From: Stappia sp.
Lineage (GTDB): Bacteria > Pseudomonadota > Alphaproteobacteria > Rhizobiales > Stappiaceae
Direction of reading: 5' to 3'
DNA: 64,000 nucleotides
NCBI GenBank assembly: GCA_002722295.1
Contig: PBLF01000005.1
Location: forward strand, 165,122 to 229,121
Position numbers and translations under genes: made by a program. Of the stretch, positions 19,179 to 27,895 are shown in pieces. Each line of letters opens with the position of its first letter. The first letter of the stretch is position 1. The notes beneath the pieces are model-generated. The model was not told the DNA's origin. It saw only the letters and a list, made by a program, of their open reading frames with translations, and made no database searches.

Positions 19179-19203
19179 AACGGGCGGCCAAAGGCCGCCC
19201 GTT
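19179..19203. terminator. hairpin terminator between the AsmA-like gene and tyrS
   Basis: AACGGGCGGCC, loop AAA, GGCCGCCCGTT: a perfect 11-base stem in the convergent gap, flanked by A-rich and T-rich sequence on either side. Confidence 0.8.
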
Positions 19204-19232
19204 CATGTTTTCAAGGGTTTGCCGGGCTTTTC

Positions 19233-20504
19233 TCAGACGGCTTTCAACAGCACATGCTTCTTCTTGCCGAGCGAGAGTTTGATGACGCCGTCCTCGACGA
19301 GGTCATCCGTGCCGAGCATCCGCTTGTCGTCCTGGGCCACCACGTCGTTGACGCGCAGGCCGCCGCCCTTCACCTGGCGCCGGGCCTCGCCGTTGGAGGC
19401 GCAAAGGCCCGCCGTGACGAAGGCGGCGAGCATCCCGAGCCCCGCGTCGAGCTCGGACCGGGCGATCTCGACCGTGGGAAGGCCATCGGCCAGCGCGCCT
19501 TCCTCGAAGGCACGCCGTGCGGTCTCGGCTGCCTCCTCGGCGGCCTTGCGGCCGTGCAGGATCGCGGTGACCTCGGTGGCGAGCACCTTCTTGGCCTCGT
19601 TGATCTCCGATCCGCCAAGGGCGGCAAGACGCGCGACCTCGTCGAGCGGCAAGGTGGTGAAGAGCTTCAGGAAGCGCTCCACGTCGGCGTCCTCGGCGTT
19701 GCGCCAGTACTGCCAGAAGTCATAGACCGACAGCAGGCCGGAATCGAGCCAGACCGCGCCCGAGGCCGTCTTGCCCATCTTGGCGCCCGAGGCCGTGGTC
19801 AGAAGCGGCGAGGTCACCGCATAGAGCTGCTTCGTGCCCATGCGGTGGCCGAGGTCGATGCCGTTGACGATGTTGCCCCACTGGTCGGAGCCGCCCATCT
19901 GCAGCCGGCAGTCGTAGCGCTTCGCCAGTTCGACGAAATCGTAGGCCTGCAGGATCATGTAGTTGAACTCGAGGAACGACAGCGACTGCTCGCGGTCGAG
20001 CCGGGTCTTCACGCTGTCGAAGGACAGCATCCGGTTGACCGAGAAATGGCGCCCGACGTCGCGCAGGAACTCGAGGTAGTTGAGCGGGCGAAGCCACTCC
20101 GCGTTGTTGATCATCAGGCCGCCGCCAAGCGGGCCCTTGTCGTAGTCGATGTAGCTGGAGAAGACCCGCTTGATCGAGGCGATGTTGTCCTCGATCATGT
20201 CCACGGTCATGAGCTTGCGGGCTTCCTCCTTGAAGGAGGGGTCGCCGACCATGCCGGTGCCGCCGCCCATCAGCGAGATCGGCCGGTGTCCCGTTTCCTG
20301 GAACCAGTGCAGCATCATGATCTGCATCAGGTGGCCGACGTGCAGGCTGGGCGCCGTCGGGTCGTAGCCGATATAGGCCGTGACCGTCTCGTTCCGCAGG
20401 AGATCGTCGAGCCCGCTTTCATCCGACATCTGGTGGATGAAGCCGCGCTCGCTCAGGGTCCTCAGGAAATCCGACTTGAATCCGGTCATCTTGCCAATCT
20501 GCAT
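19233..20504 (-). CDS. tyrS: tyrosyl-tRNA synthetase
   Basis: Class I aminoacyl-tRNA synthetase (423 aa) charging tRNA-Tyr. The Rossmann catalytic core has the HIGH-type motif HVGH at 55-58 and a KMSKS variant KMGKT near 240. YDPT and GGSDQWGN are typical of bacterial TyrRS, and the C-terminal S4-like RNA-binding domain begins near 355. The start could be ATG 20504 (MQIGKM) or ATG 20489; neither has a strong ribosome-binding site. The leader upstream contains an orphan terminator-like hairpin on this strand. Confidence 0.97.
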   Translation of the reverse strand: MQIGKMTGFKSDFLRTLSERGFIHQMSDESGLDDLLRNETVTAYIGYDPTAPSLHVGHLMQIMMLHWFQETGHRPISLMGGGTGMVGDPSFKEEARKLMTVDMIEDNIASIKRVFSSYIDYDKGPLGGGLMINNAEWLRPLNYLEFLRDVGRHFSVNRMLSFDSVKTRLDREQSLSFLEFNYMILQAYDFVELAKRYDCRLQMGGSDQWGNIVNGIDLGHRMGTKQLYAVTSPLLTTASGAKMGKTASGAVWLDSGLLSVYDFWQYWRNAEDADVERFLKLFTTLPLDEVARLAALGGSEINEAKKVLATEVTAILHGRKAAEEAAETARRAFEEGALADGLPTVEIARSELDAGLGMLAAFVTAGLCASNGEARRQVKGGGLRVNDVVAQDDKRMLGTDDLVEDGVIKLSLGKKKHVLLKAV

Positions 20505-20826
20505 CTTGTTGTGAGGTCAAAAGCCCCGAAGGGCCCGCACCTCATAGCGGATCGGCGCGTGAAGATCACGGGGAAATGGCCGGAACCGGCGAGCGTGAGG
20601 GCGGGCGGGCAAAATCCGCGCATGTGTGTCGCCAAAAAGAAACGGCGACCACTGGGGTCGCCGGATAAGTTTGCGGGTCGAAGCCGGCGGGCGAAAGCGG
20701 TCGCCGGCGTACGGGCGTGTCGATAGCACCGCGACATGACGCGCCGGTGACGGGTGATGCTTGCGCGCGGTCGCGGAAGCTGGAAAGAGAGGTCGTCGGA
20801 CAACGCGCGAGCCCCAGGACGATCCC
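20505..20826. other. divergent intergenic region tyrS / alcohol dehydrogenase
   Basis: 322 bases without a gene. It must hold promoters for both genes and contains a minus-strand terminator-like hairpin at 20634-20663. I see no T-box; T-boxes are Gram-positive elements and the specifier and antiterminator elements are absent. Confidence 0.5.
20634..20663 (-). terminator. orphan terminator-like hairpin in the tyrS leader
   Basis: Perfect eight-base stem CGGCGACC/GGTCGCCG with a five-base loop, followed on the minus strand by TTTCTTTTT. No gene ends just upstream on that strand, so it terminates either a small RNA or the tyrS leader itself (attenuation). Confidence 0.6.
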
Positions 20827-21867
20827 ATGAAAGCCGTTCTCTACGAAACCTTCGCCTCCGCCCCGAAGATCGCGACCCTGCCGGATCCCGCGCCGGACCG
20901 CGACGGCGTGGTGATCGGTGTGCGCGCCACCGGCGTGTGTCGAAGCGACTGGCACGGCTGGATGGGACATGATCCCGATATCGAGCTTCCCCATGTCCCC
21001 GGGCACGAACTGGCCGGAGTGATCGAGGCCGTGGGCGCCGGTGTCACCCGCTTCAAGGTGGGCGACCGGGTGACGGTGCCCTTCATCAGCGGCTGCGGCG
21101 CCTGCCCGGAATGTCACGCCGGTCACCAGCAGGTGTGTCACAACCAGACCCAGCCCGGCTTTACCCACTGGGGCTCCTTCGCGGAGTTCGTGGCCATCCA
21201 CCAGGCGGACCTCAACGTGGTGGCGCTGCCCGAAAGCGTCGATTTCGCCACCGCCGACAGTTTCGGCTGCCGGTTCGCCACGTCGTTTCGCGCGGTGGTC
21301 GACCAGGGGCGGGCGAAGCCCGGCGAATGGGTGGCGGTACATGGTTGCGGCGGTGTCGGCCTCTCCGCGGTGATGATCGCCCAGTCCGTGGGAGCGAATG
21401 TGATCGCCGTCGACATCGCGCAGGACAAGCTGGATCTCGCCCGCGCGCTTGGCGCGGTGCACACGATCAACGGCGCCGAGGTGGACGACGTGCCGGGTGC
21501 CATCGCGGAACTGACGCGGGGCGGGGCGCATCTGTCGCTCGATTCGCTCGGCCATCCGGTGACCTGCTTCAACTCGATCCGCTGCCTGCGCAAGCGCGGC
21601 CGGCATGTGCAGGTGGGGCTGATGCTGGACGATCAGGCTACGCCGCGCGTGCCGATGAGCAAGGTGATTTCCGACGAACTGGAAATCCTCGGCAGTCACG
21701 GGATGCAGGCGCATCGCTATGACGCGATGCTGGCGCTGGTGCTGTCGGGCCGGATCGCGCCGGAGCGGCTTGTCGGGCGGGAAATCAGCCTGGAGGAATC
21801 GATTCCCGCGCTGATGGCGATGGACAGCTTCCAGGGTGTCGGCGCGACGGTCGTGACGCGATTCTGA
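20827..21867 (+). CDS. zinc-dependent alcohol dehydrogenase family protein
   Basis: Medium-chain dehydrogenase/reductase (346 aa). The ATG at 20827 has AGGA 7 bases upstream. Catalytic zinc ligands are predicted as C38, H60 (with E61) and C148. The structural zinc site is C90, C93, C96 and C104. The NAD(P)-binding GCGGVGLSA motif starts at about 173. It therefore has both zinc sites of a functional alcohol dehydrogenase; the substrate cannot be told. Its right-hand neighbour is a convergent AraC regulator that may control it, the cupin genes, or neither. Confidence 0.92.
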   Translation: MKAVLYETFASAPKIATLPDPAPDRDGVVIGVRATGVCRSDWHGWMGHDPDIELPHVPGHELAGVIEAVGAGVTRFKVGDRVTVPFISGCGACPECHAGHQQVCHNQTQPGFTHWGSFAEFVAIHQADLNVVALPESVDFATADSFGCRFATSFRAVVDQGRAKPGEWVAVHGCGGVGLSAVMIAQSVGANVIAVDIAQDKLDLARALGAVHTINGAEVDDVPGAIAELTRGGAHLSLDSLGHPVTCFNSIRCLRKRGRHVQVGLMLDDQATPRVPMSKVISDELEILGSHGMQAHRYDAMLALVLSGRIAPERLVGREISLEESIPALMAMDSFQGVGATVVTRF

Positions 21868-21899
21868 AGGGGGCATCGAGCGAGGGGAAAGGCGTGGGC

Positions 21900-21924
21900 G
21901 CGGCATGTCCGCCAGACATGCCGC
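21900..21924. terminator. convergent hairpin between alcohol dehydrogenase and araC-type gene
   Basis: Perfect ten-base stem GCGGCATGTC/GACATGCCGC with a five-base loop, immediately before the regulator stop codon. It has no T run, so termination strength is uncertain. Confidence 0.5.
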
Positions 21925-21926
21925 AG

Positions 21927-22859
21927 TCAGCCGTCAGCATCGCCTTGCGCGCTGGTGTGAAGCTGGCGCCAGCGCCCCGGGGTCAGTCCGAAGCCTTGCG
22001 CGAACTGGCGTGTCATGTGGGCCTGGTCGGAAAAACCGGACGCGGCTGCCGCGTCCGCCAGCGACGCACCGGCGGCAATCGCCGCACGCGCATGATCGAG
22101 ACGCCGCATGACCAGATAGCGGTAGGGGCTGGTGCCGAGGGCCGCGCGGAACTGGCGCGCCAGCGAATAGCGGTCGTGCTGGGTGACGTCCTCCAGTTCC
22201 TGCGAACGCACCGCGCGGCCTAGATTGTCGTTGAGATAGTTGCGCGTCGCCTCGATGGCGCGCACGTCCAGTTTCGGCCGGGCGCGTGCCGGCAGGGAGC
22301 GGTCATTGCCGGCAAGCGCGTCGGCCAGCCCACAGACAAGGTGATCACGCTGCAGGGGATCTAGCGGCGTTTCCATGTCGGCGAAGATCGATTGCAGCAG
22401 GCTGACGACGCGCGGATCGCTGAACACGGCGTCACGCACGAAGGGCAGGGGCGCCGCCGTGTCCCCAAGCGCCGCCCGGATCAGGGCTGGCTCGATATAG
22501 ATCATCCGGTAGAGGAAACCGGTGTCGACGCCGGCATGGCCGTCATGCACCTCGTCGGGATGCAGCACCATGACATGACCTTGAGCGCTGCTGAGCGCGC
22601 TGCCGCGATAGCTGAAGTTCTGCACTCCCCGCAGCGTGTAGCCGACTGAATAGGTGTCGTGGCGATGAGGCGCGTAAGCCTCTCCGCCAAAGAAGGCCTC
22701 CAGCCGCAACAGACCCGGTCTGTCCGGTGCCGTGCGCATCCAGTCGCGGGGCTCTGCCGGGCGCGCGCACGATCGTTCAAGACCGAGGACCAGCGGATCG
22801 GGTTCAGTGTCGCCGGATGCCAGACCGGCCGGCGCGCGGAGTGTGGGCTCGTTCGTCAT
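21927..22859 (-). CDS. AraC family transcriptional regulator
   Basis: A 310-aa regulator with an N-terminal cupin-like AraC-type effector-binding domain (HRHDTYSVGY and VMVLHPDEVHDGH). The C-terminal pair of helix-turn-helix motifs lies at about 205-300, with a recognisable second HTH around AHMTRQFAQGFGLTPGRWRQ. It is divergent from the cupin/DUF2000 pair across about 80 bases, so those two genes are its likeliest targets. The effector is unknown. Confidence 0.92.
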   Translation of the reverse strand: MTNEPTLRAPAGLASGDTEPDPLVLGLERSCARPAEPRDWMRTAPDRPGLLRLEAFFGGEAYAPHRHDTYSVGYTLRGVQNFSYRGSALSSAQGHVMVLHPDEVHDGHAGVDTGFLYRMIYIEPALIRAALGDTAAPLPFVRDAVFSDPRVVSLLQSIFADMETPLDPLQRDHLVCGLADALAGNDRSLPARARPKLDVRAIEATRNYLNDNLGRAVRSQELEDVTQHDRYSLARQFRAALGTSPYRYLVMRRLDHARAAIAAGASLADAAAASGFSDQAHMTRQFAQGFGLTPGRWRQLHTSAQGDADG

Positions 22860-22938
22860 GAGACCCCGATCCTATCAGTCGCCGCGCCCCGGCTCGAGCC
22901 TGTCACCCGGTTTCGTTCCCGTTTCGCGGAGAAATGTC

Positions 22939-23340
22939 ATGCCACCGGAAAAATTGAACATCATCCAGGCCGTCGATGCCCGGATCACCCGGACGTTCGC
23001 CCCCCATGTGGTGGGCGACGTCAACGATTGTCAGGTGAAGGTCGCCAAGTTCGGCCCCCTGTTCGACTGGCACGCCCATCCGGGTGAGGACGAGGCGTTT
23101 CTTGTCCTGCGCGGACGGGTGGCGATTGACTTCCGTGACGGGACGGTGGAACTCGGCGGGGGTGATTTTCTCGTCGTTCCCCGGACGGTGGAACACCGTC
23201 CGCGTGCGCTGACGGAGGAGCCTGTCGTCTTGATGTTCGAGCCGGCGGCAACCCTGAATACGGGCGATGCGCAAAGCGCGCTGACGGTTGCGGCACCCGC
23301 GAGACTTGCCCCCGTTCCGCCGGAGGCCCGCGATGTTTGA
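22939..23340 (+). CDS. cupin domain protein
   Basis: A 133-aa single-domain cupin. The ATG at 22939 has GGAGA at good spacing. The metal-binding motif appears as WHAHPGEDEAFLVLRG (about 45-60), with the second cupin motif (GGGDFLVVPRTVEHRP) about 80-95. It could be a small metalloenzyme or a sensor. Its last 8 bases overlap the DUF2000 gene, so the two are translationally coupled and probably function together under the divergent AraC regulator. Confidence 0.88.
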   Translation: MPPEKLNIIQAVDARITRTFAPHVVGDVNDCQVKVAKFGPLFDWHAHPGEDEAFLVLRGRVAIDFRDGTVELGGGDFLVVPRTVEHRPRALTEEPVVLMFEPAATLNTGDAQSALTVAAPARLAPVPPEARDV

Positions 23341-23740
23341 CACCAAGATCGCGATCATCGTGCGCGATGACCTCGAAGTCTGGCGAAAGCTGAATGTCAC
23401 CGCGTTCCTCGCCACGGGGATCGCCGGTGCGGGCGAGGCGGTCATGGGCGAGCCCTACCGCGACGGTGACGGCAATCCGTACACGCCCCTTGCCGGACAG
23501 CCGATCATTATTCTCTCGGCGGATGCCATGACGTTGAAAAAAATTCATGAGCGGGGCCTGCGCCGGAACGCGCATCTCTCGCTCTACATCGACGAGATGT
23601 TCACGACCGGTCACGATGCGGCAAACCGCGCGGCCGTCGAGCGTTGTCGTGTCGAGGACCTGAGCATCGCCGGGCTTGCGCTTCGCGAAGACCGCAAGCT
23701 GGTCGACAAGATCACCAAGGGAGCCTCGATGCATCCCTGA
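23333..23740 (+). CDS. DUF2000 family protein
   Basis: A 135-aa protein matching the DUF2000 family, whose known structures resemble peptidyl-tRNA hydrolase 2; no activity is established. The ATG at 23333 lies inside the end of the cupin gene and has GGAGG 6 bases upstream. Conserved features include the N-terminal KIAIIVRDDL strand and the central VTAFLATGIAG loop. Paired with a cupin and an AraC regulator, so a small-molecule sensing or detoxifying unit is plausible. That is inference. Confidence 0.85.
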   Translation: MFDTKIAIIVRDDLEVWRKLNVTAFLATGIAGAGEAVMGEPYRDGDGNPYTPLAGQPIIILSADAMTLKKIHERGLRRNAHLSLYIDEMFTTGHDAANRAAVERCRVEDLSIAGLALREDRKLVDKITKGASMHP

Positions 23741-23763
23741 GGGGCGTATGCGATGCGACCACG

Positions 23764-23796
23764 AAAAAGGCCCCGCCGGATCGCCGACGGGGCCTT
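23764..23796. terminator. bidirectional terminator between DUF2000 gene and rplI
   Basis: AAGGCCCC (23767-23774) and GGGGCCTT (23789-23796) with an imperfectly paired interior. It has A residues on the left, giving TTTTT on the minus strand, and CTTC on the right. It serves the rpsF operon end and probably the convergent cupin/DUF2000 pair. Confidence 0.8.
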
Positions 23797-23821
23797 CTTC
23801 AATTTCGTGAGGGGGAGGGGC

Positions 23822-24427
23822 TCAGAGAGCCTCTTCCTCGGACTCCTCGGCGACGGTCTCGCCGTCCTCGGCCTCGGTCTCGCCCTCGTCGTCACCCTCG
23901 AGCTCTTCGTCTTCCTCGAACTCGAAGCTCTCCTGGTCGCGGGCGGTGAGATCCTCGCCGCGCGCCTGGCGCTCGGCCTCGTCCTGCGAACGGGCGATGT
24001 TGAGCGTGATCTCGACCTCGACCTCCGGATGGAGGAGCGCGATGATCGTGTGCATGCCGATCGTCTTGAGCGGCTTGTCGAGACGGATCTGCGAACGCGA
24101 GCACGAGAAGCCGCCCTCGGTCAGCGTGTCGGCGATGTCGCGCGTGGACACGGAACCGTAGAGCTGACCGGTCTCGCCGGCCTGACGGATGACCACGAAG
24201 GTCTCGCCGTCGAGGGTCTTGGCGACGGCCTCGGCCTCGGACTTGCGCTCGAGGTTGCGGGCCTCGAGCTGGGCGCGCTCGTTCTCGAAGCGGGCGAGGT
24301 TGGCCTTGTTGGCGCGAAGCGCCTTGCCCTGCGGCAGAAGGTAGTTACGGGCGAAGCCGTCGCGCACCTTCACCACTTCGCCCATCTGGCCGAGCTTGGC
24401 GACGCGCTCGAGAAGAATGATCTGCAT
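23822..24427 (-). CDS. rplI: 50S ribosomal protein L9 with acidic C-terminal tail
   Basis: bL9 (201 aa), a large-subunit protein with two RNA-binding lobes joined by a long helix. The N-terminal signature ([19 protein letters not shown] and the [13 protein letters not shown] segment) is intact. The canonical protein ends near residue 150. The remaining 45-50 residues are almost entirely Asp/Glu, an extension seen in many alphaproteobacteria whose role is unknown. Last gene of rpsF-rpsR-rplI, followed by a terminator. Confidence 0.97.
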   Translation of the reverse strand: MQIILLERVAKLGQMGEVVKVRDGFARNYLLPQGKALRANKANLARFENERAQLEARNLERKSEAEAVAKTLDGETFVVIRQAGETGQLYGSVSTRDIADTLTEGGFSCSRSQIRLDKPLKTIGMHTIIALLHPEVEVEITLNIARSQDEAERQARGEDLTARDQESFEFEEDEELEGDDEGETEAEDGETVAEESEEEAL

Positions 24428-24517
24428 GTCGATGTTCCTTGTCGTCTGTCCCGCGTCCAGGACGCGGTTAGGGGTCGCACGCGGTGGCGGCGACCCCAGC
24501 CGATTGTCTTCGTGCTC

Positions 24518-24766
24518 TTACTTGATCACGAAGGGCAGCAGGCCGAGGAAGCGGGCGCGCTTGATGGCACGCGCGAGCTCGCGCTGCTTCTTGGCGGACA
24601 CGGCCGTGATACGGCTCGGCACGATCTTGCCGCGCTCGGAAACGTAGCGCTGCAGAAGGCGGATGTCCTTGTAATCGATCTTCGGCGAGTTGGCGCCGGA
24701 GAACGGGCAGGTCTTGCGACGGCGGAAGAAGGGACGGCGCGTCGGAAGCTGGGCGATATCGACCAT
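24518..24766 (-). CDS. rpsR: 30S ribosomal protein S18
   Basis: bS18 (82 aa), the platform protein that pairs with S6 in the small subunit. The RRRKTCPF segment and the basic [19 protein letters not shown]-terminus are diagnostic. Lies 20 bases after rpsF and about 90 bases before rplI. Confidence 0.98.
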   Translation of the reverse strand: MVDIAQLPTRRPFFRRRKTCPFSGANSPKIDYKDIRLLQRYVSERGKIVPSRITAVSAKKQRELARAIKRARFLGLLPFVIK

Positions 24767-24786
24767 TGGATGTTCTCCTTGACTTC

Positions 24787-25224
24787 TTATTCGTCGCCGA
24801 AGCGGCGGCCGCCACGGTCACCGCGATCACCACGATCACCGCGCTCGCCGCGGCCACCGCGATCGCCACGGTCACCGCGACCGCCGCGACGGTCGTCGCG
24901 GTCGCGCTTCTGCATCATCGCGGACGGCTCGTCCTCGTGGGCCTCGACCTTGAGGGTCATGAAGCGCAGCACGTCCTCGTTGATGCGCATCTGGCGCTCC
25001 ATCTCGGCCACGGCGGCCGGGGAGGCGTCCAGGTTCATCAGCGTGTAGTGAGCCTTGCGGTTCTTGTTGATGCGGTAGGCGAGGGTGCGAAGGCCCCAGG
25101 CCTCCACCTTGCCGACACTGCCGCCGTATTCGACGATCAGGGCCTTGTACTGCTCAACCATCTGCTCGACCTGCTGGGCCGAGACGTCCTGGCGTGCCAG
25201 GAACACATGCTCGTAAAGCGGCAT
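24787..25224 (-). CDS. rpsF: 30S ribosomal protein S6 with Arg/Gly/Asp repeat tail
   Basis: bS6 (145 aa), which binds S18 on the 30S platform. The ATG at 25224 ([13 protein letters not shown]) is the family start; an open frame continues upstream without similarity. The ferredoxin-like core ends about residue 105. The last 35 residues are tandem RGD/RGG/RGE triplets, encoded by a nine-base DNA repeat. First gene of rpsF-rpsR-rplI; the preceding 358 bases contain a good promoter. Confidence 0.97.
   Translation of the reverse strand: MPLYEHVFLARQDVSAQQVEQMVEQYKALIVEYGGSVGKVEAWGLRTLAYRINKNRKAHYTLMNLDASPAAVAEMERQMRINEDVLRFMTLKVEAHEDEPSAMMQKRDRDDRRGGRGDRGDRGGRGERGDRGDRGDRGGRRFGDE
24802..24890 (-). 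repeat. nine-base tandem repeat coding the S6 RG-rich tail
   Basis: Degenerate 9-base units of the type CACCGCGAT or CACCACGAT (plus strand), about nine copies, reading RGD, RGG or RGE triplets in rpsF. Copy number could vary between strains. Confidence 0.75.
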
Positions 25225-25582
25225 GAAGGTCTGCCTTTCCAGTGGTTCATCTTCCCCGAAACCCGGCGCCAAGCCTCTTCGAGCCTTCATGAAAGGCGAA
25301 CGAAGCAACTTCGAAGGCGGAGACACGGGAAGTCGGAGAAGCACGCTTGCCCTCCTGCCATCCTTTCGGACAGCCTTCCGTTCAGCCCCCGGCCAGAGTT
25401 CCGAACGAGGCCCGGCTTATACACCAGTTCGCGTCCCGCGCAAGGCTTTGCACCGCAAACGCGGCGTTTTTTGCCCCTTCCACCTTGACAGGCGGGGCGC
25501 TGCCCGTGTCATTGCGGCCAGCTTCGAAGCATGATGCACGCCGGCACGGGCCGTCGGCGAACGATATTGGTGGAGACGTCGC
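25225..25582. other. divergent intergenic region rpsF / fabD
   Basis: 358 bases without a gene. It contains the rpsF-operon promoter at 25416-25443 and an approximately 185-nucleotide rpsF leader. Such leaders often bind S6:S18 for feedback control, but I could not identify that motif confidently. fabD must have its own promoter here. Confidence 0.5.
25416..25443 (-). promoter_or_regulatory. promoter of the rpsF-rpsR-rplI operon
   Basis: On the minus strand TTGCGC (25443-25438), a 16-base spacer and TATAAG (25421-25416). The -10 is close to consensus, which is uncommon in this GC-rich sequence and suits a highly expressed ribosomal operon. Confidence 0.5.
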
Positions 25583-26530
25583 ATGAGCTTTGCGTTCACT
25601 TTTCCCGGCCAGGGCAGCCAGACGGTCGGCATGGGTCACGACCTTGCCGAGCGCTTCGCGGAAGCGCGCGAGGTCTTCGCGGAGGTGGATGACGCGCTCG
25701 GGCAGAAGCTTTCCGAAGTCATGTGGAACGGCCCCTCGGACGAGCTTACGCTGACCGCCAACGCGCAGCCCGCGCTCATGGCCGTCAGCCTCGCCACCAT
25801 GCGGGTGGCCGAGGCGCGGGGCCTCGATCTCAAGGCCTCCGTCGCCTATGTGGCGGGCCATTCCCTGGGTGAATATTCCGCGCTCGCCGCCGCCGGGGCG
25901 CTTTCGGTGGGCGATGCGGCGCGGCTGCTGCGCATTCGCGGCACGGCCATGCAGCAGGCGGTGCCGGTGGGCGAGGGCGCCATGGCGGCCCTTCTGGGGC
26001 TCGACTTCGAGACGGCGGCGGAAGTCGCCGCCGAAGCCGCCGGCGACCAGGTGTGCCAGGCGGCCAACGACAACGCGCCGGGCCAGGTGGTGGCCTCCGG
26101 CCACAAGGCGGCCGTCGAGCGGGCCATCGAGATCGCCAAGGGGCGCGGCGCCAAGCGTGGCCTGCTGCTGCCCGTCAGCGCACCTTTCCATTGCGGCCTC
26201 ATGCAGCCGGCGGCCGAGGCCATGGCGGCGGCGCTTGCCGACGTTGAACTCAAGGCGCCGGCGGTTCCGCTGGTGGCCAATGTGCTCGCGGGGCCGGTGA
26301 GCGATCCGGACGAGATTCGCCGCCGGCTCGTCGAGCAGGTGACCGGTACGGTGCGCTGGCGCGAATCCATCCTGTGGATGGCCGAGGCCGGCGTGACGAC
26401 CGCCTTCGAGATCGGCACCGGCAAGGTGCTGACCGGCATGGTCAAGCGCATTGCCCCGGGCGTGAGCGGCGTTGCCGTCTCCTCGCCGGACGACATTGAC
26501 GCACTGATGGAAAAGCTCGCCTCCGCCTGA
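25583..26530 (+). CDS. fabD: malonyl-CoA:ACP transacylase
   Basis: Transfers malonyl from CoA to acyl carrier protein, the entry step of type II fatty-acid synthesis (315 aa). The N-terminal FPGQGSQ, the catalytic Ser94 in GHSLGE and the catalytic His203 (APFHC) are present. fabG follows after 45 bases, so co-transcription is likely. Confidence 0.98.
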   Translation: MSFAFTFPGQGSQTVGMGHDLAERFAEAREVFAEVDDALGQKLSEVMWNGPSDELTLTANAQPALMAVSLATMRVAEARGLDLKASVAYVAGHSLGEYSALAAAGALSVGDAARLLRIRGTAMQQAVPVGEGAMAALLGLDFETAAEVAAEAAGDQVCQAANDNAPGQVVASGHKAAVERAIEIAKGRGAKRGLLLPVSAPFHCGLMQPAAEAMAAALADVELKAPAVPLVANVLAGPVSDPDEIRRRLVEQVTGTVRWRESILWMAEAGVTTAFEIGTGKVLTGMVKRIAPGVSGVAVSSPDDIDALMEKLASA

Positions 26531-26575
26531 TACGGGAGCGGCAGGATCACGGTTTCCGAAAGAGGACCTTTCAAG

Positions 26576-27313
26576 ATGTTCGATCTGACTTCCAAGACCG
26601 CGCTCGTGACCGGCGCGACCGGCGGCATCGGCGAGGCGATCGCCCGCACGCTTCATGCACAGGGCGCCACCGTGACCATTTCCGGCACCCGCGCCGAAAA
26701 GCTCCAGGCGCTGGCCGAGGATCTGGGCGAGCGCGTGCATGTGGTCGCCGCCAACCTCTCCGACCGCGCCGCGGTCGATGCGCTGGTTCCCGCGGCCGAG
26801 GAGGCCATGGGCGGTCTCGACATCCTGGTCAACAACGCCGGCATCACCCGCGACAATCTCTTCATGCGCATGAAGGACGAGGAGTGGGACGACGTCATCG
26901 AGGTCAACCTGACCGCCGGTTTCCGTCTTTGCCGCGCCGCGACCAAGGGCATGATGCGCCGCCGCTCGGGCCGCATCATCGGCATCGCCTCGGTGGTCGG
27001 TGTCACCGGCAACCCGGGGCAGGGCAACTATGCCGCCGCCAAGGCCGGCATGATCGGCATGGCGAAGTCGCTGGCGCGCGAGGTCGCCTCGCGCAACATT
27101 ACCGTCAACACGATCGCGCCGGGCTTCATCGAGACGCCGATGACCGGAGCGCTCAACGACAAGCAGAAGGATTCGATCCTTGGAAGCGTTCCGGCCGGTC
27201 GTCTGGGTCGTGCGGAGGAGATCGCCTCGGCCGCCCTCTTCCTGGCCAGCGACGAGGCGGCCTACATCACCGGCGAAACGCTGCATGTGAACGGCGGCAT
27301 GGCCATGATTTAA
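26576..27313 (+). CDS. fabG: 3-oxoacyl-[ACP] reductase
   Basis: NADPH-dependent short-chain dehydrogenase (245 aa) reducing beta-ketoacyl-ACP. The cofactor motif is TGATGGIG (12-19) and NNAG is at 86-89. The catalytic triad is Ser139, Tyr152 and Lys156, and N111 is present. Its position between fabD and acpP identifies it as the housekeeping FabG among many SDR paralogues. A perfect seven-base hairpin begins right after the stop. Confidence 0.98.
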   Translation: MFDLTSKTALVTGATGGIGEAIARTLHAQGATVTISGTRAEKLQALAEDLGERVHVVAANLSDRAAVDALVPAAEEAMGGLDILVNNAGITRDNLFMRMKDEEWDDVIEVNLTAGFRLCRAATKGMMRRRSGRIIGIASVVGVTGNPGQGNYAAAKAGMIGMAKSLAREVASRNITVNTIAPGFIETPMTGALNDKQKDSILGSVPAGRLGRAEEIASAALFLASDEAAYITGETLHVNGGMAMI

Positions 27314-27331
27314 CTCGCGAATTATCGCGAG
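27314..27331 (+). other. hairpin immediately downstream of fabG
   Basis: CTCGCGA, loop ATTA, TCGCGAG: a perfect seven-base stem starting at the base after the fabG stop. There is no T run, so it is more likely an mRNA 3'-end stabiliser than a strong terminator. The remaining 260 bases before acpP show no gene and should include an acpP promoter. Confidence 0.5.
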
Positions 27332-27592
27332 ACCGTGATCGGTTCGGGTGGGGTCCGGCGTGGTGGCACGCCGACTGGTCAAGGCTGGTAAAGTGTGTTA
27401 CGAACCCGCCGGCCAGCACACCCGTTCACGACAGTTCGGCGCTCGGGCGGGCCTTTCCCTGGGGACGATGGGTGTCACGGCGGAACAGGCACGGGCTGGA
27501 TCTCCATTCACCACGTTCCGAGGATCGGGTAACGAGGTACGGCGCCAAGCGCTGAACGAGCTAACATCGTGTAAGCAATCGAGGAATCTGAA

Positions 27593-27829
27593 ATGAGCGA
27601 CATCGCGGATCGGGTAAAGAAGATCGTCATCGAGCACCTCGGCGTGGACGCCGAGAAGGTTGTCATGGAGGCCAGCTTCATCGACGATCTCGGCGCCGAC
27701 AGCCTCGACACCGTCGAGCTGGTCATGGCGTTCGAGGAAGAGTTCGGCGTGGAAATTCCGGACGATGCGGCCGAGACCATCCTGACGGTCGGCGATGCCG
27801 TGAAGTTCCTCGAGGCGAACGCCGGTTAA
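27593..27829 (+). CDS. acpP: acyl carrier protein
   Basis: A 78-aa acidic four-helix carrier for fatty-acyl chains. Ser37 in the GADSLD motif receives 4'-phosphopantetheine. GAGGAAT precedes the ATG. A 279-base gap after fabG suggests independent transcription, in keeping with the very high level of ACP. A strong hairpin separates it from fabF. Confidence 0.99.
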   Translation: MSDIADRVKKIVIEHLGVDAEKVVMEASFIDDLGADSLDTVELVMAFEEEFGVEIPDDAAETILTVGDAVKFLEANAG

Positions 27830-27840
27830 TCGGTTTTTCT

Positions 27841-27877
27841 CGCACCGGGCCAGGGCTTTCGTCTTCGGCCCGGTGCG
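27841..27877 (+). other. strong hairpin between acpP and fabF
   Basis: CGCACCGGGCC/GGCCCGGTGCG, an 11-base perfect stem with a 15-base loop, located 12 bases after acpP and 19 before fabF. No T run follows. It probably stabilises the acpP message or lowers readthrough, setting ACP far above FabF. This is inferred from position. Confidence 0.6.
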
Positions 27878-27895
27878 TCCAGATGCAGGTTTGTG

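Noticed and set aside
20505..20826. A T-box riboswitch in the tyrS leader
   Set aside because: Only the terminator is visible; there is no antiterminator with the T-box sequence or specifier loop, and T-boxes are not expected in alphaproteobacteria.
24790..24905. The repeats at the end of rpsF as a CRISPR array
   Set aside because: The unit is nine bases with no spacers and codes for the in-frame RG-rich tail.
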